A stretch of 64,000 nt of DNA from Polytrichum commune (GCA_950295325.1 OX485804.1:4650001-4714000), one strand, 5' to 3'; counted from the first letter of the stretch, positions 37,233-49,149 are shown. Notes: generated from the sequence alone by a model not told the origin. Numbers and translations: made by a program.

Positions 37233-37332
37233 GAAGGAACCAAGCTCCACCATCTTTGACACATACAAAGGCTCATATTCTTTTACATTGGCCCACTAAA
37301 CTTACCAGCTTGAGCTTGAGCTTGAGCTCAAG
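37016..37332. mobile_element. Foldback MITE between the two CDPK start copies
   Basis: Arms of ~45 bp: CTTGAGCTCAAGCTCAAG, then AAGTTTGGTGGGCCAA, at the left, and the complement at the right (TTGGCCCACTAAACTT then GAGCTTGAGCTCAAG). Nested inner arms (CTTATTTTGGATT / AATCCAAAATAAG and TTCAAGTT motifs) make a multi-stem hairpin. Confidence 0.8.
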
Positions 37333-37521
37333 CTCTGTGTGGCTGAGCCTTCATCCTTGAGAGCATCTTTCTGATTTGAGAATAGTCTTCTGTTGTTGTT
37401 AACGTAACAAAGCAATTGAGATTTTCTGGGATACAATAATTAGAAATGCAAGTAACCCCTTGTAGTAAGTAACTGTTTTGGTTACTGGGAGTGAAGAAGG
37501 CTACCATAGTTTGGATCAATT

Positions 37522-39264
37522 ATGGGAAACAAGAGCATTAAGGGCCGTGGCGGGGGAAGGAAGGGTGAGAGTTCCAACATGCAAACCAGTGGGCGGCAAC
37601 AGCCGCATCAACAACAACAACAAGCATATCAACAACAGGCATACCAACCGCAACCCTACCAACAGCAAGCGTATCAGCCGCAAGCTTATCAGCAGCCACC
37701 GTACCATCCGCACTCAGCTCCACCGTCTTCACAACAACATAACCACAACAGCAGCCATCCTGCCTCTCATGCCAAGAGCGATTTGCCAAGGCCAGTGCCA
37801 CCACAAACTGTTGCAAAACCCCGAGGGGTGCCTGCACAGCTCCCGGTTCTTGGAAAACCATTGACAGATGTGCGACAAACATACACATTATCGAAGGAGC
37901 TTGGGCGGGGGCAGTTTGGTGTGACGTATTTGTGCACGCATAACAAGACAGGGGAGCTTTATGCGTGCAAATCGATTGCAAAGCGGAAGTTGACGTGTAA
38001 GGAGGACATTGAGGATGTGAAGCGGGAGGTCCAAATTATGCACCACTTGTCGGGGATTGAGAACATCGTGGAACTGAAGGGAGTGTATGAGGACAAACAC
38101 CATGTGCATTTGGTCATGGAGTTGTGTGCGGGTGGGGAGCTTTTCGATCGCATCATTGCCAAGGGTCACTACAGTGAGCGAGCTGCGGCTGCGTTGTGTA
38201 GAACAATTGTCAATGTGGTGCACAGGTGTCACAATTTGGGTGTGTTCCATCGCGATCTGAAACCGGAGAATTTTTTGCTAGCGAACAAAGAGGAGAATGC
38301 ACCTCTGAAAGCCACCGACTTTGGGCTCTCGGTGTTCTTCAAGCCTGGTGATGTGTTTAAGGATATTGTAGGAAGTGCATACTATGTTGCACCTGAAGTC
38401 TTGCGTCGGAGCTACGGACCTGAGGCCGATGTGTGGAGCGCGGGTGTGATTGTGTACATTCTTTTGTGTGGAGTTCCACCTTTTTGGGCGGAAACTGAAC
38501 AGGGTATCTTTGACGCGGTGTTACGCGGAACAATTGACTTTAGCACCGACCCGTGGCCTAAAATTTCGGCAGGGGCGAAGGATTTAGTGAAGAGGATGCT
38601 AAAACCGGACCCGAAAGAGCGACTCACGACGCAACAGGTTTTGAATCACCCCTGGATGAAGGAAGATGGCGATGCACCTGACAAGCCACTTGACAATGCG
38701 GTATTGAGCAGGTTGAAGCAATTTTCGGCTGCCAACAAGCTCAAGAAGCTAGCCCTCAAGGTCATTGCAGAAAGTTTGTCTGAGGATGAGATTATTGGCC
38801 TCAAGGAGATGTTCAAGGCCATGGATGTCGATAACAGCGGCACCATCACGTACGAGGAGTTAAAAAATGGGTTGCAAAAGCAAGGGTCGCGGCTGAACGA
38901 ATCTGATGTTCTTAAGCTTATGGAAGCTGCAGATGTGGATGGCAACGGTACAATTGAGTTCAATGAGTTCATCACAGCGACGATGCACATGAACAAGATG
39001 GAGAAGGAGGACCATCTTTTTGCAGCCTTCCTGCATTTCGATGCGGATAACAGTGGTTACATCACCATGGAAGAGCTCCAGACGGCAATGGAGAAGAATG
39101 GAATGGGAGATCCAGAAACCATTCAAGAAATCATCCGGGAGGTCGATACAGACAACGACGGTAGAATCAACTATGACGAGTTTTGTGCTATGATGCGCAA
39201 AGGGAATGTTGAAGCGGGATCTGAGTATCGGCCAGAACCAGCAACTAGGGCCAGACATAGGTGA
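37522..39264 (+). CDS. CPK: Calcium-dependent protein kinase (CDPK/CPK), intronless coding region
   Basis: This is a 580-residue Ser/Thr kinase activated directly by Ca2+. Gly2 after MGN is an N-myristoylation signal, with basic residues nearby for membrane attachment and no Cys for palmitoylation in the first residues. Residues 26-65 are a [12 protein letters not shown] repeat. The kinase domain is ~121-379: GRGQFG loop 128-133, Lys150, HRDLKPEN with catalytic Asp245, DFG 266-268, APE 290-292. The autoinhibitory junction (~380-425) leads into four EF-hands, loops at 435-446, 471-482, 507-518 and 542-553, all with the acidic ligands in place. All catalytic residues are intact. The whole coding region is one exon, whereas CDPK genes of plants usually have several introns, so a retrocopy origin or lineage-wide intron loss is possible. 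The ATG is the first in frame and gives the family's MGN start. Confidence 0.96.
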   Translation: MGNKSIKGRGGGRKGESSNMQTSGRQQPHQQQQQAYQQQAYQPQPYQQQAYQPQAYQQPPYHPHSAPPSSQQHNHNSSHPASHAKSDLPRPVPPQTVAKPRGVPAQLPVLGKPLTDVRQTYTLSKELGRGQFGVTYLCTHNKTGELYACKSIAKRKLTCKEDIEDVKREVQIMHHLSGIENIVELKGVYEDKHHVHLVMELCAGGELFDRIIAKGHYSERAAAALCRTIVNVVHRCHNLGVFHRDLKPENFLLANKEENAPLKATDFGLSVFFKPGDVFKDIVGSAYYVAPEVLRRSYGPEADVWSAGVIVYILLCGVPPFWAETEQGIFDAVLRGTIDFSTDPWPKISAGAKDLVKRMLKPDPKERLTTQQVLNHPWMKEDGDAPDKPLDNAVLSRLKQFSAANKLKKLALKVIAESLSEDEIIGLKEMFKAMDVDNSGTITYEELKNGLQKQGSRLNESDVLKLMEAADVDGNGTIEFNEFITATMHMNKMEKEDHLFAAFLHFDADNSGYITMEELQTAMEKNGMGDPETIQEIIREVDTDNDGRINYDEFCAMMRKGNVEAGSEYRPEPATRARHR

Positions 39265-39780
39265 TGTGAGAAAATCACCCTCCTATGGTTGCTGTAAATA
39301 TTATTGACAACCCATCATCAAAAAGAGCACCATCAGTGAGACACTGTAATGAGCCACTGCATGAGCATCTGTGATCATCATCACTCACTCTGGCAGGCTG
39401 GCAGGGGTATAAGTGTACCTTGTGCATGTACCTCTGTAGCATCATAATTCCTGGAAATAAGAAACACTCATAGCTGCTGTGCCTTGCTAAAAAAAAAACA
39501 GTGGAAGAGGCTGCCTCAAACTTACTTCCCGGGAAGCCATGACCTGGTGGTTGAGTTTGTGTATAACTTAGCAGGAGTTTGTGGAAAGCTCTTTTGTTGG
39601 TTCGCTTCAAGAGTTATCTCCTTGGTGGTAGCTTAAAATGCCACCAATGTTGTATGTCAATTTCTTTCTTTCACAGGTTTGTAGGTTTGTACTAGGGAAC
39701 CAATTACTGTACTGATTGTCAAGGAGAATTAAATACATGCGAAGAAGATGAGAGGATGTTGGGGTTGGTTGAAGAGATTA
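39265..39780 (+). other. CDPK 3' UTR region
   Basis: No coding frame. AATAAG at about 39455 and ATTAAATAC near 39728 are possible polyadenylation signals. The true end is unknown. Confidence 0.35.
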
Positions 39781-41889
39781 TGGGTAGGTCCCAAGTTAAG
39801 TGCAGGAACACCTGATCCTATTTAGATGGTCTGGTTCTCAGGTTTTTTGTATGAATAAGCTAGTCACTGCCAGACTATTTATGTAACTTATAATTGCATA
39901 TTTTTCTGTCTACGGGGTAGTCTGTTTTGTATAACACATCCTCACCAACATTAAATTTCTGTTTACCCACCCACTCTCTCGTGGGGGTACAAGGCAAACC
40001 TTGAAAGTAAGGCATTTTTAATACAATGAAATGACATTGATTTAAAAATCCAGGATCCAAAAGGCATTTGGGTCTAGAAGTACTTCAGGATGGTGTTAAA
40101 AAGGCTAATACCTTAGAGTAACAGGAGTGCAGTGGCCTTAGTAAGAGAGGCTAATATCAACTTGATGGTCAGAAAGACTTGAGACTATCACATTTTGAAA
40201 TAGGGAAGGAAACTTATCTCTAATGGAGTTTAGAGGGGATACTTAAGCACATAGTGTGCTCCATTTTCAATTACATTGTCAGAATAGAAGTGGCATAATC
40301 TTTATCTATAGAAATTGGGGTGGTTGACCACTGGCCAATTTCAATGACGAGTCTATGAGGTGCAGTAAGCTGCAATTATGCTAGTGATAATTGTTGCTAC
40401 TCTAATAGCATCAGATTTCCCTATAGAAGGACCATGGTATAATTATCATTGCAGAAGTGGTTGCCAGCAATATAAAAAAGCTGGTTGAATTGGTCATCAA
40501 CAAGGAAGGTACTCTTTGTCATGCGTTCAGATGAGGCATAAACTGCATACGTGGTACACCTTACTGGAAGATCCTTCTTGAAATTGTTCCTAAAGGAAGA
40601 ACTGAAAGGTTCCTTAAAGTGGCATTTTTGCATTGAGTTTTGAGTCTGCATGTGATGAGGTCCAAGATAGGTTATAAAATAGGTGCATTTGTAGATGTAC
40701 ATCATAGAGATTTTGTGGACACTTGTAATTACTTGACAGCTTCAAAATATGATCACGTATGACCTTTTCTGACATCTGGGGTGACAACCCTACCAAGACT
40801 AGCTTGTATCATTGAAGTCACTCAAGGATGTGTGGCAGTGTGCGGAGAGTTTTTTGGGCATAATCGGTCAAATCCTAGTGTTACCAAGTCCACCTGGTTA
40901 CATGTTGTGATCTTTCGGTTTTCTGTATTAATTTGAAGTATATTCCATAGATCCATCTAAATTAAGCAGTAATTATCCTGAAGTGTTGAACATGGACCGG
41001 TTATTTCTCAAACTCAACTGGTTCATCTGTAACTAGTGCTTGGTTCTCCCCATTCATTGATGCATGGTCACCTTTGGATGCATTATGATGCAAAGAGAAT
41101 AAGTGGCTAAGAATTAAACTGCTTGCTTTCTTGCAATCAGATTGAAATTACACAAGGCTATTTCCCGTTTATCATATCATATTTCTTCTCACTGAAGATC
41201 AGTACACTGTTCATAATATTTAGTGTCACGTACACTATTTGCAAAGGGCTTAAACTAGATGCCTAGAGGTCTCAAAAGTGTTATGTCCGCTAATTTTTGA
41301 TATGATTATGTTTGTCAACATAAGTAACTTTTTGAAGTGATTTTTTTCTTTCTACATTATGATATTTAGAGTAGCACATTGGGACACTTGAGAAGATAGT
41401 CTTACATTCTAGGATGCAAGAGAAAGACCATTATGGAGCGTACTCATGGCAAGTGTCACATGTTTACATTTTAGTATGCAAGAGGAGATATTCTTGAACA
41501 TACTAATGTCAAGTGTCATTTGCGTGCACTTTAGTCAACTTGTAGACCATTGTGTAACATAGGCACACACCTCATGACACTATTGAACATACTCATGATA
41601 TTAGTAAGCGAATTTGAACGCCAAGTGTCAAGAGGTGACACTTATGATGAAGTTGTTAATCATCAATGTAACCTAGCATATGCCTCAAAATAGGACAAGG
41701 TCGTTATTATGCATGTGTCACTAAATACCATAATGGTCTGATTTACATGTTTATATCTTCATTGAACTTTGTGAACACAACAAATTGTTGATTAGTCTAG
41801 GTAGTACACTAAATATTGTCTCTAGTGTCATATGGTATTTTATATCACTATGGTAACTTTTTTAATGACACTTATGAATAAGCTTACAT
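39781..41889. other. Gene-free stretch
   Basis: No supported gene. About 41590-41690 is an inverted relative of 10735-10830 (GATGAAGTTGTTAATCAT and CCTAGCATATGCCTCAA). Confidence 0.5.
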
Positions 41890-42198
41890 GCACTATCATG
41901 AATAATTGAAATTAAAATGAAATCCATGACAATTATTGAAACAAAGCTTAGGATATTCAGCATCCTAACAATTATGTAATCAACATTATCATGGATGATT
42001 AAAATTGGATGAAAAATCAGTTAGTAAGTGCCAATAATTACAATGTTGCAAATCTATGATGCCCTAAATTTTAGAGATGACATGACAAATAATGTTAGGT
42101 TTACATTTAGTGTTGGTGACATTACATGGGTGGTTTACAATTTGGTATTGAACAAAACAAATAGAATTGGTGACACTAAATACAATATTTAGTGTTGC
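41890..42198. repeat. Dispersed repeat, inverted partner of 28903-29240
   Basis: Same blocks as 28903-29240 on the opposite strand, ending in GGTGACACTAAATACAATAT and TTTAGTGTTGCC. It lies just downstream of the DUF3593 gene. Confidence 0.7.
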
Positions 42199-42510
42199 CT
42201 GCAAGGGGAATTGAGCAAGCAATCAATGAAATGGAGCAAGGCGAAGGAATAACTGAGGTTGGGAGAATGGGAACTGAAAGCATGCATTTGTTACAAAGCC
42301 ATTTTGATGTGTGCTTTTCCACCATCTTCGTACAATGACAGCAAAAATGTAGGAGCTTGCATACGATACAAAAAGTACATTTCCCCCAGAAATCTGTTGT
42401 GATTATCATTGCTGCAACATCTGCTAACTCTTCTGGACTCCTAAATAATGTAATCTTGAGATTTTCAACGAATTTTAAGTATAAGAGGATAATGAGAATA
42501 ACATCTTTGG

Positions 42511-44757
42511 CTACTTTGAGAGAGGAACGTTTTCCTCTTCTTGCAAGGCAGCATTGTCCTTGGCTTCTGAAGACTTCTGCAAAGCGTTTCGCAACCCAAA
42601 CACAATGAAGAGATTTGTAAGTGTCAGCAACGACTCCGCACCGCCATGCAGCCAATCCACATTGGATAGAGATGTTCCATAGTGCAACTTGGCTGTTGAA
42701 TTCAACACATTCAAATTAGTAAAGTGTGTTCACTGCATGGAAATAGGCTGAATTTAAGCATTATAGAAACCAGGGTTTAAGCTCAAAATGGGAATGGGAA
42801 TAAAGGCTCACCGTAAATGCCTGCAGGAACTGCTCCATTGTTGAAAGGCCATGCATCCATCCCCAAAAGATAATATCCATGTCATTAGTCTGGAAACAGA
42901 AGGATTACTAATACTTAGTTGATGATTGTGGATGTTCACATATTGTTCAGAGGTGATTTGTTGATGGACGAAACAAAAGTGATGTGATTATTCAGCGATG
43001 ATGACCTACCTAGAGTTACATCATTGAGTCACCGAGCTATAGAGACCTTGATCGCTGCACTCTCTGGAGAATTAAGCAAGGGTAGGAGAGTACAGCTTCC
43101 GGAATCAACAAGCACAACTACAAATTTTCTACTAAAGCCATTTCACAAGGAAGCAATTTACAATATTTCAAGTTGAATGTTAACAAACCACTGCTCCAGA
43201 TATTGCAAAGGAATTGAAACAATTCCAGAATTAAGAGCCAACAGGGTGTTTGTGGCTTCAATCCAGAGTAGAAAGTGTTTTCTTCCAAAAGCAAAAATTC
43301 AAATTCAGCACTGAGTGGTCTATCTGAATTCATAATTCTCCACAGAACATATTTCAAAACTTTCAAAGTAGTCCACCTACAATTTTTCTGCTCAAGCCTT
43401 TTTACAAGAAAGAAAGTAACAATTTTAATTTCTATAACTGAATATGAATAAACCATTGCTCCAAATACACAGCCGGGAACTGACACAATTTTAGAATTAG
43501 GGCAACTCAACAAGGGGTTCATGGCTTCAATTCAGAGTAGAAAGTGGTCTCTTCCAGAAACACAAACTCAAATTCAGCATGAGTACCATCTCTGAAATCA
43601 AGATCCTCCATAGAACTTATTCTTGTTTGAACGAATGAGTTCTGTGGGGGATATTGATTCCAATGACAGCATTTGTGCTGGATTTGAATTAGTGTTCTTG
43701 GAAAGAGATCTCTTCAAAGGATACAAACTCAAATTCAGCATGAGTGTCGCATCCGATTTCGAGATTCTCCACAGAAGTGATTCGTGTCTCCAAAACTTAT
43801 GAGGAAAATGGCGACGGGCATTATATGGATGCTATTCATCTCACACTGATTCCGTGTTTCATATCCTACGTGAAGTGGGTGCATAGCTAAAATGTCCTAT
43901 TAAGGTGGATGGGCCTTGATCAAATAGTGGACTTAATCCAACAGTGGATTTAATCCGGCACCTAGATTTGAGTGGTATGTGGTTAGGTGGGGATCCAAGA
44001 GCGGATATCAAAAAGACATGTGTGTAAAAGGGATTGGACTCAAAATATGTCAACCATTGTAGACTCCATAGTCAACATAAATTGGGGGGACCTATATGAC
44101 CACATAATGAGCACGATATATTCATATGAGCTCCGAGACTTATGAGGCAAATGGCTGTGGGCACGACTTAATTTTTCTAATTATCTCGCAAATATTATCT
44201 CGCACTAATTGCATGTTTCATATCCTACGAGACGAGAAGTGGGTGCAGAGAGAAAGGTATCCGCATAACACACGTCTACTTTAAGTGGAAGCGGAGGAAG
44301 AAGCAAAGTGAACAAAGGAGATATACTTACTTGTGGCGCCAACAAAGGCAAGCAGGAAGTAGAATCCAAAGAGTGTAATCTTGGGACTTGTCTCCGACTT
44401 GTGAATGTGGTACAGAAACCCTAAGTACGGGAACAACGAAGCAGCAAAGAGCGACGAGGCAATGCTCTGCGTATCGGTGTTCGGTGCCCAGGGGTCCACC
44501 GGTAAAATGCCTGCAACAACCACCGCCACTTTGCAATTCTTAAAATTCTTTGCTCCCCTTCTTCCCTTGCAATCCCCTCCATTCACACCGATGTATGGCA
44601 CTTTACATGCCTGAAAAGACCGGTTCGTTGCAGGTTTCAATGAGCTTCGGAGCAGCAGCCGTGATGAAACCCTAGAGCTTCCAGAGGTGTATTGAGCGGA
44701 TGCAACTAACAACAATGGCGAGGAGGAAGAAGAAGAAGCTACTGCTGCCATCGTCAT
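42511..44757 (-). CDS. DUF3593-type plastid membrane protein (three exons, 208 aa)
   Basis: Exons on the minus strand are 44331-44757, 42812-42829 and 42511-42692, with donors GTAAGT and GTGAGC, acceptors GAGCAG and CAACAG, and phases that agree. The N-terminus is Ser/Ala-rich with basic residues, like a chloroplast transit peptide. The mature part reads SLFAASLFPYLGFLYHIHKS, then FGFYFLLAFVGAT, IPAGIYA across the microexon, HYGTSLSNVDWLHGGAESLL and an acidic tail. This pattern matches the DUF3593 family of cyanobacteria and plastids, small multi-pass membrane proteins of unknown function. Two or three membrane helices are visible (about 99-118, 127-142 and in the WLHGGAE region). The middle exon is only 18 nt. 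The start was placed at the first ATG (44757), since the open frame upstream of it has no ATG. Confidence 0.85.
42830..44330 (-). other. Intron 1 of the DUF3593 gene, with tandem repeats and a MITE
   Basis: A ~1.5-kb intron holds about three tandem copies of a ~260-bp unit (43110-43345, 43375-43620, partial 43690-43780). Shared motifs are GGCTTCAAT, CAGAGTAGAAAGTG, TTCCA, AAATTCAGCA and TTCTCCACAGAA. A dispersed repeat of the AGAAGTGGGTGC family follows at 43859-44250. Confidence 0.75.
43859..44250. repeat. Dispersed repeat family (AGAAGTGGGTGC end), copy in intron
   Basis: Both ends read TTTCATATCCTACG...GAAGTGGGTGCA in the same orientation, so the 3' motif is also present at the 5' side. 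Internal blocks are shared with 19383-19730 and 33085-33390. Confidence 0.7.
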
Positions 44758-44944
44758 AGCTTCTCTTACCACCTATTAACCAAATTTGTTCACTCCATCC
44801 GCGATATTTTCTCTAATCCCTCGGTCGTTTGGAGTTCTGGTGTCTCCGTTGCACAATGTGCATTCAAAAGGGTGGAGAACAAACCCCCAAAATCTACATT
44901 CAGTAAAGTGAACCTTTATTCAATAAAGTAAGAGAATACACGTC

Positions 44945-45990
44945 AGAATGCCCCATCGGCTGTGACATCATAAAGCCCTCTCACTGGCACATCCAAAGGG
45001 ATCCTCGACATCCTAGCAGAAGACGGCGAACTAGGCGCAGCTGACATTGACGTTGGCATCTGCGGCATCCTGATCTTTTTAGTAGAAGCTGCAACAACAA
45101 CTAACCCAGCGGAAGTGTTGCCAGTCCTAGCTTCGGCAACTCCGGCAACGAGGTCTTCATCTAGCCATCTCTGCTAGAGGTCACTACCATCACCGTCCAC
45201 ATGAAGACCACCATCATCATGAAGAGTATGATTGATTGCTCTCTCCTCATCTTGATGCTCATGCCTGGTTTTTGGTGCATTGAGGTCTCTCATGTTTGTC
45301 ACACCCGAAACCGTATCAAAAAAGACATTAGAAATGTCCTTCATTTCAATATCACGAGGATTTCATCACGATCGTCATATTGAAGTTGCCCTCCGTACAT
45401 CCATACTCGTGGACCTCAATGGAATAGCCTCTGTGGGATTCGAGTAAAAATTGACCATTCTTGGACATATGAAACAAAGTGTCAAGAAAATTAGCATCCA
45501 AATGCTTCTCATACGAAAATGCACCCATTGATGAGCTCTTTGCTAAATGTTGCTATGTGAAAGACTCACACGATTGTTCAAACCCACCTTCCCAAACTTT
45601 GCATACTCCATCTTGCCTTCATTCATGTCATTGGTGGTAACATTATAAAAGAAACTCAAAATGCTCTCCCCATAATCCTTCATACCATAACTAATCAAAC
45701 TCAAGAAAGTGTGCAATTCCTCATCTCTTAGCCTCTTGCAAGAGACAACATGACTTATGAGAGGGCGTTCATCCCATCCCAAACAAACCTCAATTTTTTT
45801 GGTCAACACTAGTAGACTACTAAAATTTCCTTTCACCACCATTTGAAAATGATTGTGCATAAAAGCCCCACCTTGCTCCACATAACACAACTCGGCCATA
45901 CATTCCTCCTCAACGAACCTCCTCAAATTTACAAAAAATCCAACATCAATTGTCGCAACCCTTACTAGCTTTCCTTAACTTAGCTTGACC
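44945..45990 (-). pseudogene. Rep/HUH-like (replitron-like) transposon protein, broken
   Basis: The longest frame (45543-45926, open upstream to about 45970) contains AELCYVEQGGAFMHNHFQMV, then IEVCLGWDERP, CKRLRDEELHTFL, SYGMKDYGES and FGKVGLNNRVSLSHSNI. An H-x-H-F-Q motif, followed by an LHTF...YxxKD block and a K/NRVxL tail, resembles the HUH endonucleases of replitron-type eukaryotic transposons, which nick DNA through a Tyr. The middle residue of the HxH motif is Asn rather than hydrophobic. A TAG follows SNI, yet similar sequence (QRAHQWVHFRM) continues beyond it, and further frameshifts occur before an Ala/Ser/Pro-rich end near 44945. No ends of the element were found. Family assignment is from memory of the motif pattern and is moderate at best. 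Confidence 0.4.
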
Positions 45991-45999
45991 ACTTTCCAA

Positions 46000-46971
46000 C
46001 TCTAGCAAGTGCCACGAGCACTAACATGCACATCCCACGTGCATGTATGGTTAGCTCCCAATACCGTGGACCTCCAAGCTCGCGGCTTGGTCACCAAACC
46101 CTCCTACACATGCATTTGGGACTCTCCCCTTAGTAGGTAGCCAATGGTTAATGTGGACTTCCATCCATGGAAGTCCACTCTTGAGTTGATCATCGTGTTG
46201 CCAAAACAACACTACAATAACCCGGAGCAAATTGCCAAGTATGCTCCGGGTGGGGTCGGTTGGCAAAGCCGCCTCACCCATATAAGCCTCTAGGACTTTG
46301 GGTAGGGCCCCTACCCCACCGTCAAGTATTCTTTTGTCTTTCTACAAGGATTGGGGCCAAGTAGACATTTTCCCTTAGGCAATGGGGACTAGAAGCCCCC
46401 AACAGCTTCATAACAACATAACTTCCTTGTATGATCTTTGATGCTCACATGCGACCACTTCATTGTCATCTACTCTTTGTGTAGATGCCGATAGACCTCT
46501 CACTGGCCTCATTCAAGCAAGTATTGAGGAAGTTATGCATGTTTAAACCTTGGCAGTCTCGGGCGACATTCCCAGGTCGCTGCTGTCCCAAGGCGGTGTC
46601 CCTAGGCAACGCCCCACTCAAAGTGCCATATCTCCTAGCTCACCTCCAATTGAGGTGTTCTTGAGCATTCTAGAATCCCGACGCCATAAGCTACTCGTAG
46701 CTCATGGCCTTACCTCCATGACTTCTAGTTTCCGTGGGTGGGAGGCAATCTCAACTAGGGTCCTCACCCACACTAGGATCAGTTGGGCCCTCTCACCAAT
46801 GGCACCACAAGTCCTGGGTGTCACTCCGGGGTCCCCCTTGTGCCCATGGTGTTGCGGGCATTCCTCATGGAGAGGTGCGCGACAACAATTGTCACCAAAG
46901 CTTCAAAGTACTTGAGAGATGATTACATTAGTTATAAATTAGTTATAGGAACGCACAATGCAAATCATGTT
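46000..46971. other. Gene-free, somewhat GC-richer stretch
   Basis: Several overlapping short frames (for example 46051-46281 minus, 46550-46915 plus) have no recognisable domains and look like decayed repeat sequence. Confidence 0.45.
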
Positions 46972-47145
46972 TCTCCTTAATTAGTCACATAGGTCCTCCA
47001 ACACTTGTTCACCAATGAACCTAGACTTATGTCTATATTTTGAGCATGTTGTTTAATCTCATTGGAACATGTGTCATTTGGGCATCATTTTCCATAATAA
47101 AAAGTAAGCCATATACCACTCAAATACATGTGTCAGATTCAGAGG
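46972..47145. repeat. Dispersed repeat family (AGAAGTGGGTGC), partial inverted copy
   Basis: Shares, on the minus strand, GAGTGGTATATGGCTTACTT, GACACATGTTCCAATGAGAT and TAGGTTCATTGGTGA-like blocks with 43859-44250 and 33085-33390. The terminal motif is missing. Confidence 0.55.
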
Positions 47146-47391
47146 GGTGACCCATATTAGCCATGTTTACCTTAATTGGCAAATTGACCACAACTCACTA
47201 CTATTTTCTATAATGGACATGTGTCATCATGTCATTGGTTGTAGGAGGCATCCCATATATATCTACCTTGCTGCTACCACAACTCAATAGGTTGGGTAGC
47301 TAGTACACTACAAGCCTTGACAAGGCTCCTCACATCCATCACCTAGTTCATAATCCTAGAATTTCAACAGTTTTCTACTTTCAACATGGAA

Positions 47392-47470
47392 CATAGCATT
47401 ATTCATATCCATAATAGTGTTCAGTGGGACTGACAGTATTCCACGTAGTATTCTCAGATATTCCCCACAC
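47392..47470. repeat. Half copy of the 28668-28814 foldback MITE
   Basis: CATTATTCATATCCATAATA, then GTGTTCAGTGGGACTGACAG and TATTCCAC match the left arm of 28668-28814. The other arm is absent. Confidence 0.65.
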
Positions 47471-47657
47471 TTAGATCGAATTACATTCAAATATCATAAG
47501 TATATAAATATACTTTTGAATAATAATGAACCCCTATCATATGTATAGTGTAAAACCCTAGCACTCATTAATAAAGTCGTTGAAGACTCTTTCATCCCTT
47601 GGATGTAACTCATAAACATCTAAGTCTACAATATATGCCATAAAAGCTAATGCAATT

Positions 47658-48271
47658 GGATGCAAGCACGGTAAAGTGGACAAACTTGAACCATGCCTAG
47701 TTTTAAGTGAAAGTCATTCAAAACTATACACTAACTTTGAATTTTGTGTAAAAAAATTCATAGACATTTTAAAAAGCATATTGATCTACAAAGCCAAGCA
47801 ATTTATGATGACAAAAACAATTTCAAGGGAATTCTACATATTTTAGAAGACGATGCAAGTGGTGTGCAAGTAGGTGATATTGAACAAGTAACTATCTATA
47901 ACTTGTTTAAAATACGATAAAATTACATTAAATTGATGCTTTTCTACAAAGTTTTGTGATGATGACCTCAAGTATATAATGAATTCAAGGAATATGAAAA
48001 AAAAATCCAACTTCAAAATATTTAAGGTCATGAAATTTACGTTTAAAACTTGATTCAATCTTGTGCTTTTGAGCATCACTTTTAATAATAAGTTTTGAAG
48101 ATCTCATCTTGATATTCTACATTTGATTATTTAATACATCAATAGAGGTCATCATGAAAAAAATTCCACTTTAATTAGCACTTTGCTACTACTTTTAGGC
48201 CTTTGACCAAAACAAATACAGTTTTAGTATACTGGAGCACTACTTTGGTCCATTTTACCATGCATGCACCC
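47658..48271. mobile_element. MITE, family with GGGTGCAAGC termini, copy 2
   Basis: Ends GGATGCAAGCACGGTAAAGTGG and, on the other strand, GGGTGCATGCATGGTAAAATGG. It aligns along its length with 11286-11938. ATT flanks both sides, a possible 3-bp target duplication, but copy 1 does not confirm it. Confidence 0.8.
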
Positions 48272-49110
48272 ATTTTTTTCCCCTAAATCTACCATCAAAT
48301 GATCCTTAAGATCATAAGTCCACTTCTTGTTGGTTCCCTTTTGATACCAACATATACCAATCTCCATGATTGATGGATGGTCCATCAAGTCAATTGAATC
48401 CCTATACTCCACCCAACAATTATCAAATTTCCTACACATCCTATAAAACCTAGACCAACAACCTAAACCTTCATTGGAGTTTTATATATATATATAAAGA
48501 ATTCTAGCTTTAGGTGTGTTCAAAGCACAGACTTCACAATCACAACCAAAATTTAACATAGTAACATGAATTGTAGTGGTAAGGAGTTTTGGCTTCATAT
48601 AAATATGCTAGCCTTAATACAAGTCAATTGATCTTTAGATGAACTTATATTGCCATTCAATTAACTGGAAAACTTGTGTACTCTTAAAAATTCTAGACTC
48701 CTCTACCTCTACATATGCCACAATGGACTTTACATTAGATTGAGAGAGCATTTCAACATTTTCATGTTCATCAATTAGAACATCCAAGGCATTTTGAAGC
48801 TCACTTTGCAACTCCATATCTTCATGTAAATCATTTTCATCTTGTGACTGCATCAATTCAATCTCTATGACAACATCCATGCACATGTTTGAATTGTCTT
48901 CTTCAACACAACAATTTTTCTTGTTCGCAACTTGTGCATTAGAATCATCAATCAACGTGTGATCGTAATCATACTCCTCATCCTCTGCCATACTTCCAAA
49001 TAAATGAGCCTCAATAAGTGACCCTAGCATACAAGTACAAATATTGTATATTTTCTAGAGGTCCTCCATATATATATATACATAACTACAAGTTATAATT
49101 TGTGTAGCAT
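48272..49110 (-). other. Possible transposon-derived coding remnant
   Basis: A minus frame (48635-49030) gives a strongly acidic peptide (MAEDEEYDYD, then QSELQNALDVLIDEHENVEM, ending near IFKSTQVFQLIEW). The end faintly recalls plant transposon proteins with a KSTLVSQL motif. No second exon, start or domain can be defended, so it is not called as a gene. Confidence 0.25.
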
Positions 49111-49149
49111 ATGTATACATATTACGGAAAAGTTCAAATTAATACCCCT

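Noticed and set aside
37478..38250. Long antisense and shifted frames over the CDPK gene
   Set aside because: Shadows of the kinase frame, driven by its Q-rich codon repeats.
46051..46922. Several frames of 60-120 codons in a GC-richer patch
   Set aside because: They overlap in many frames without domains or splice signals.
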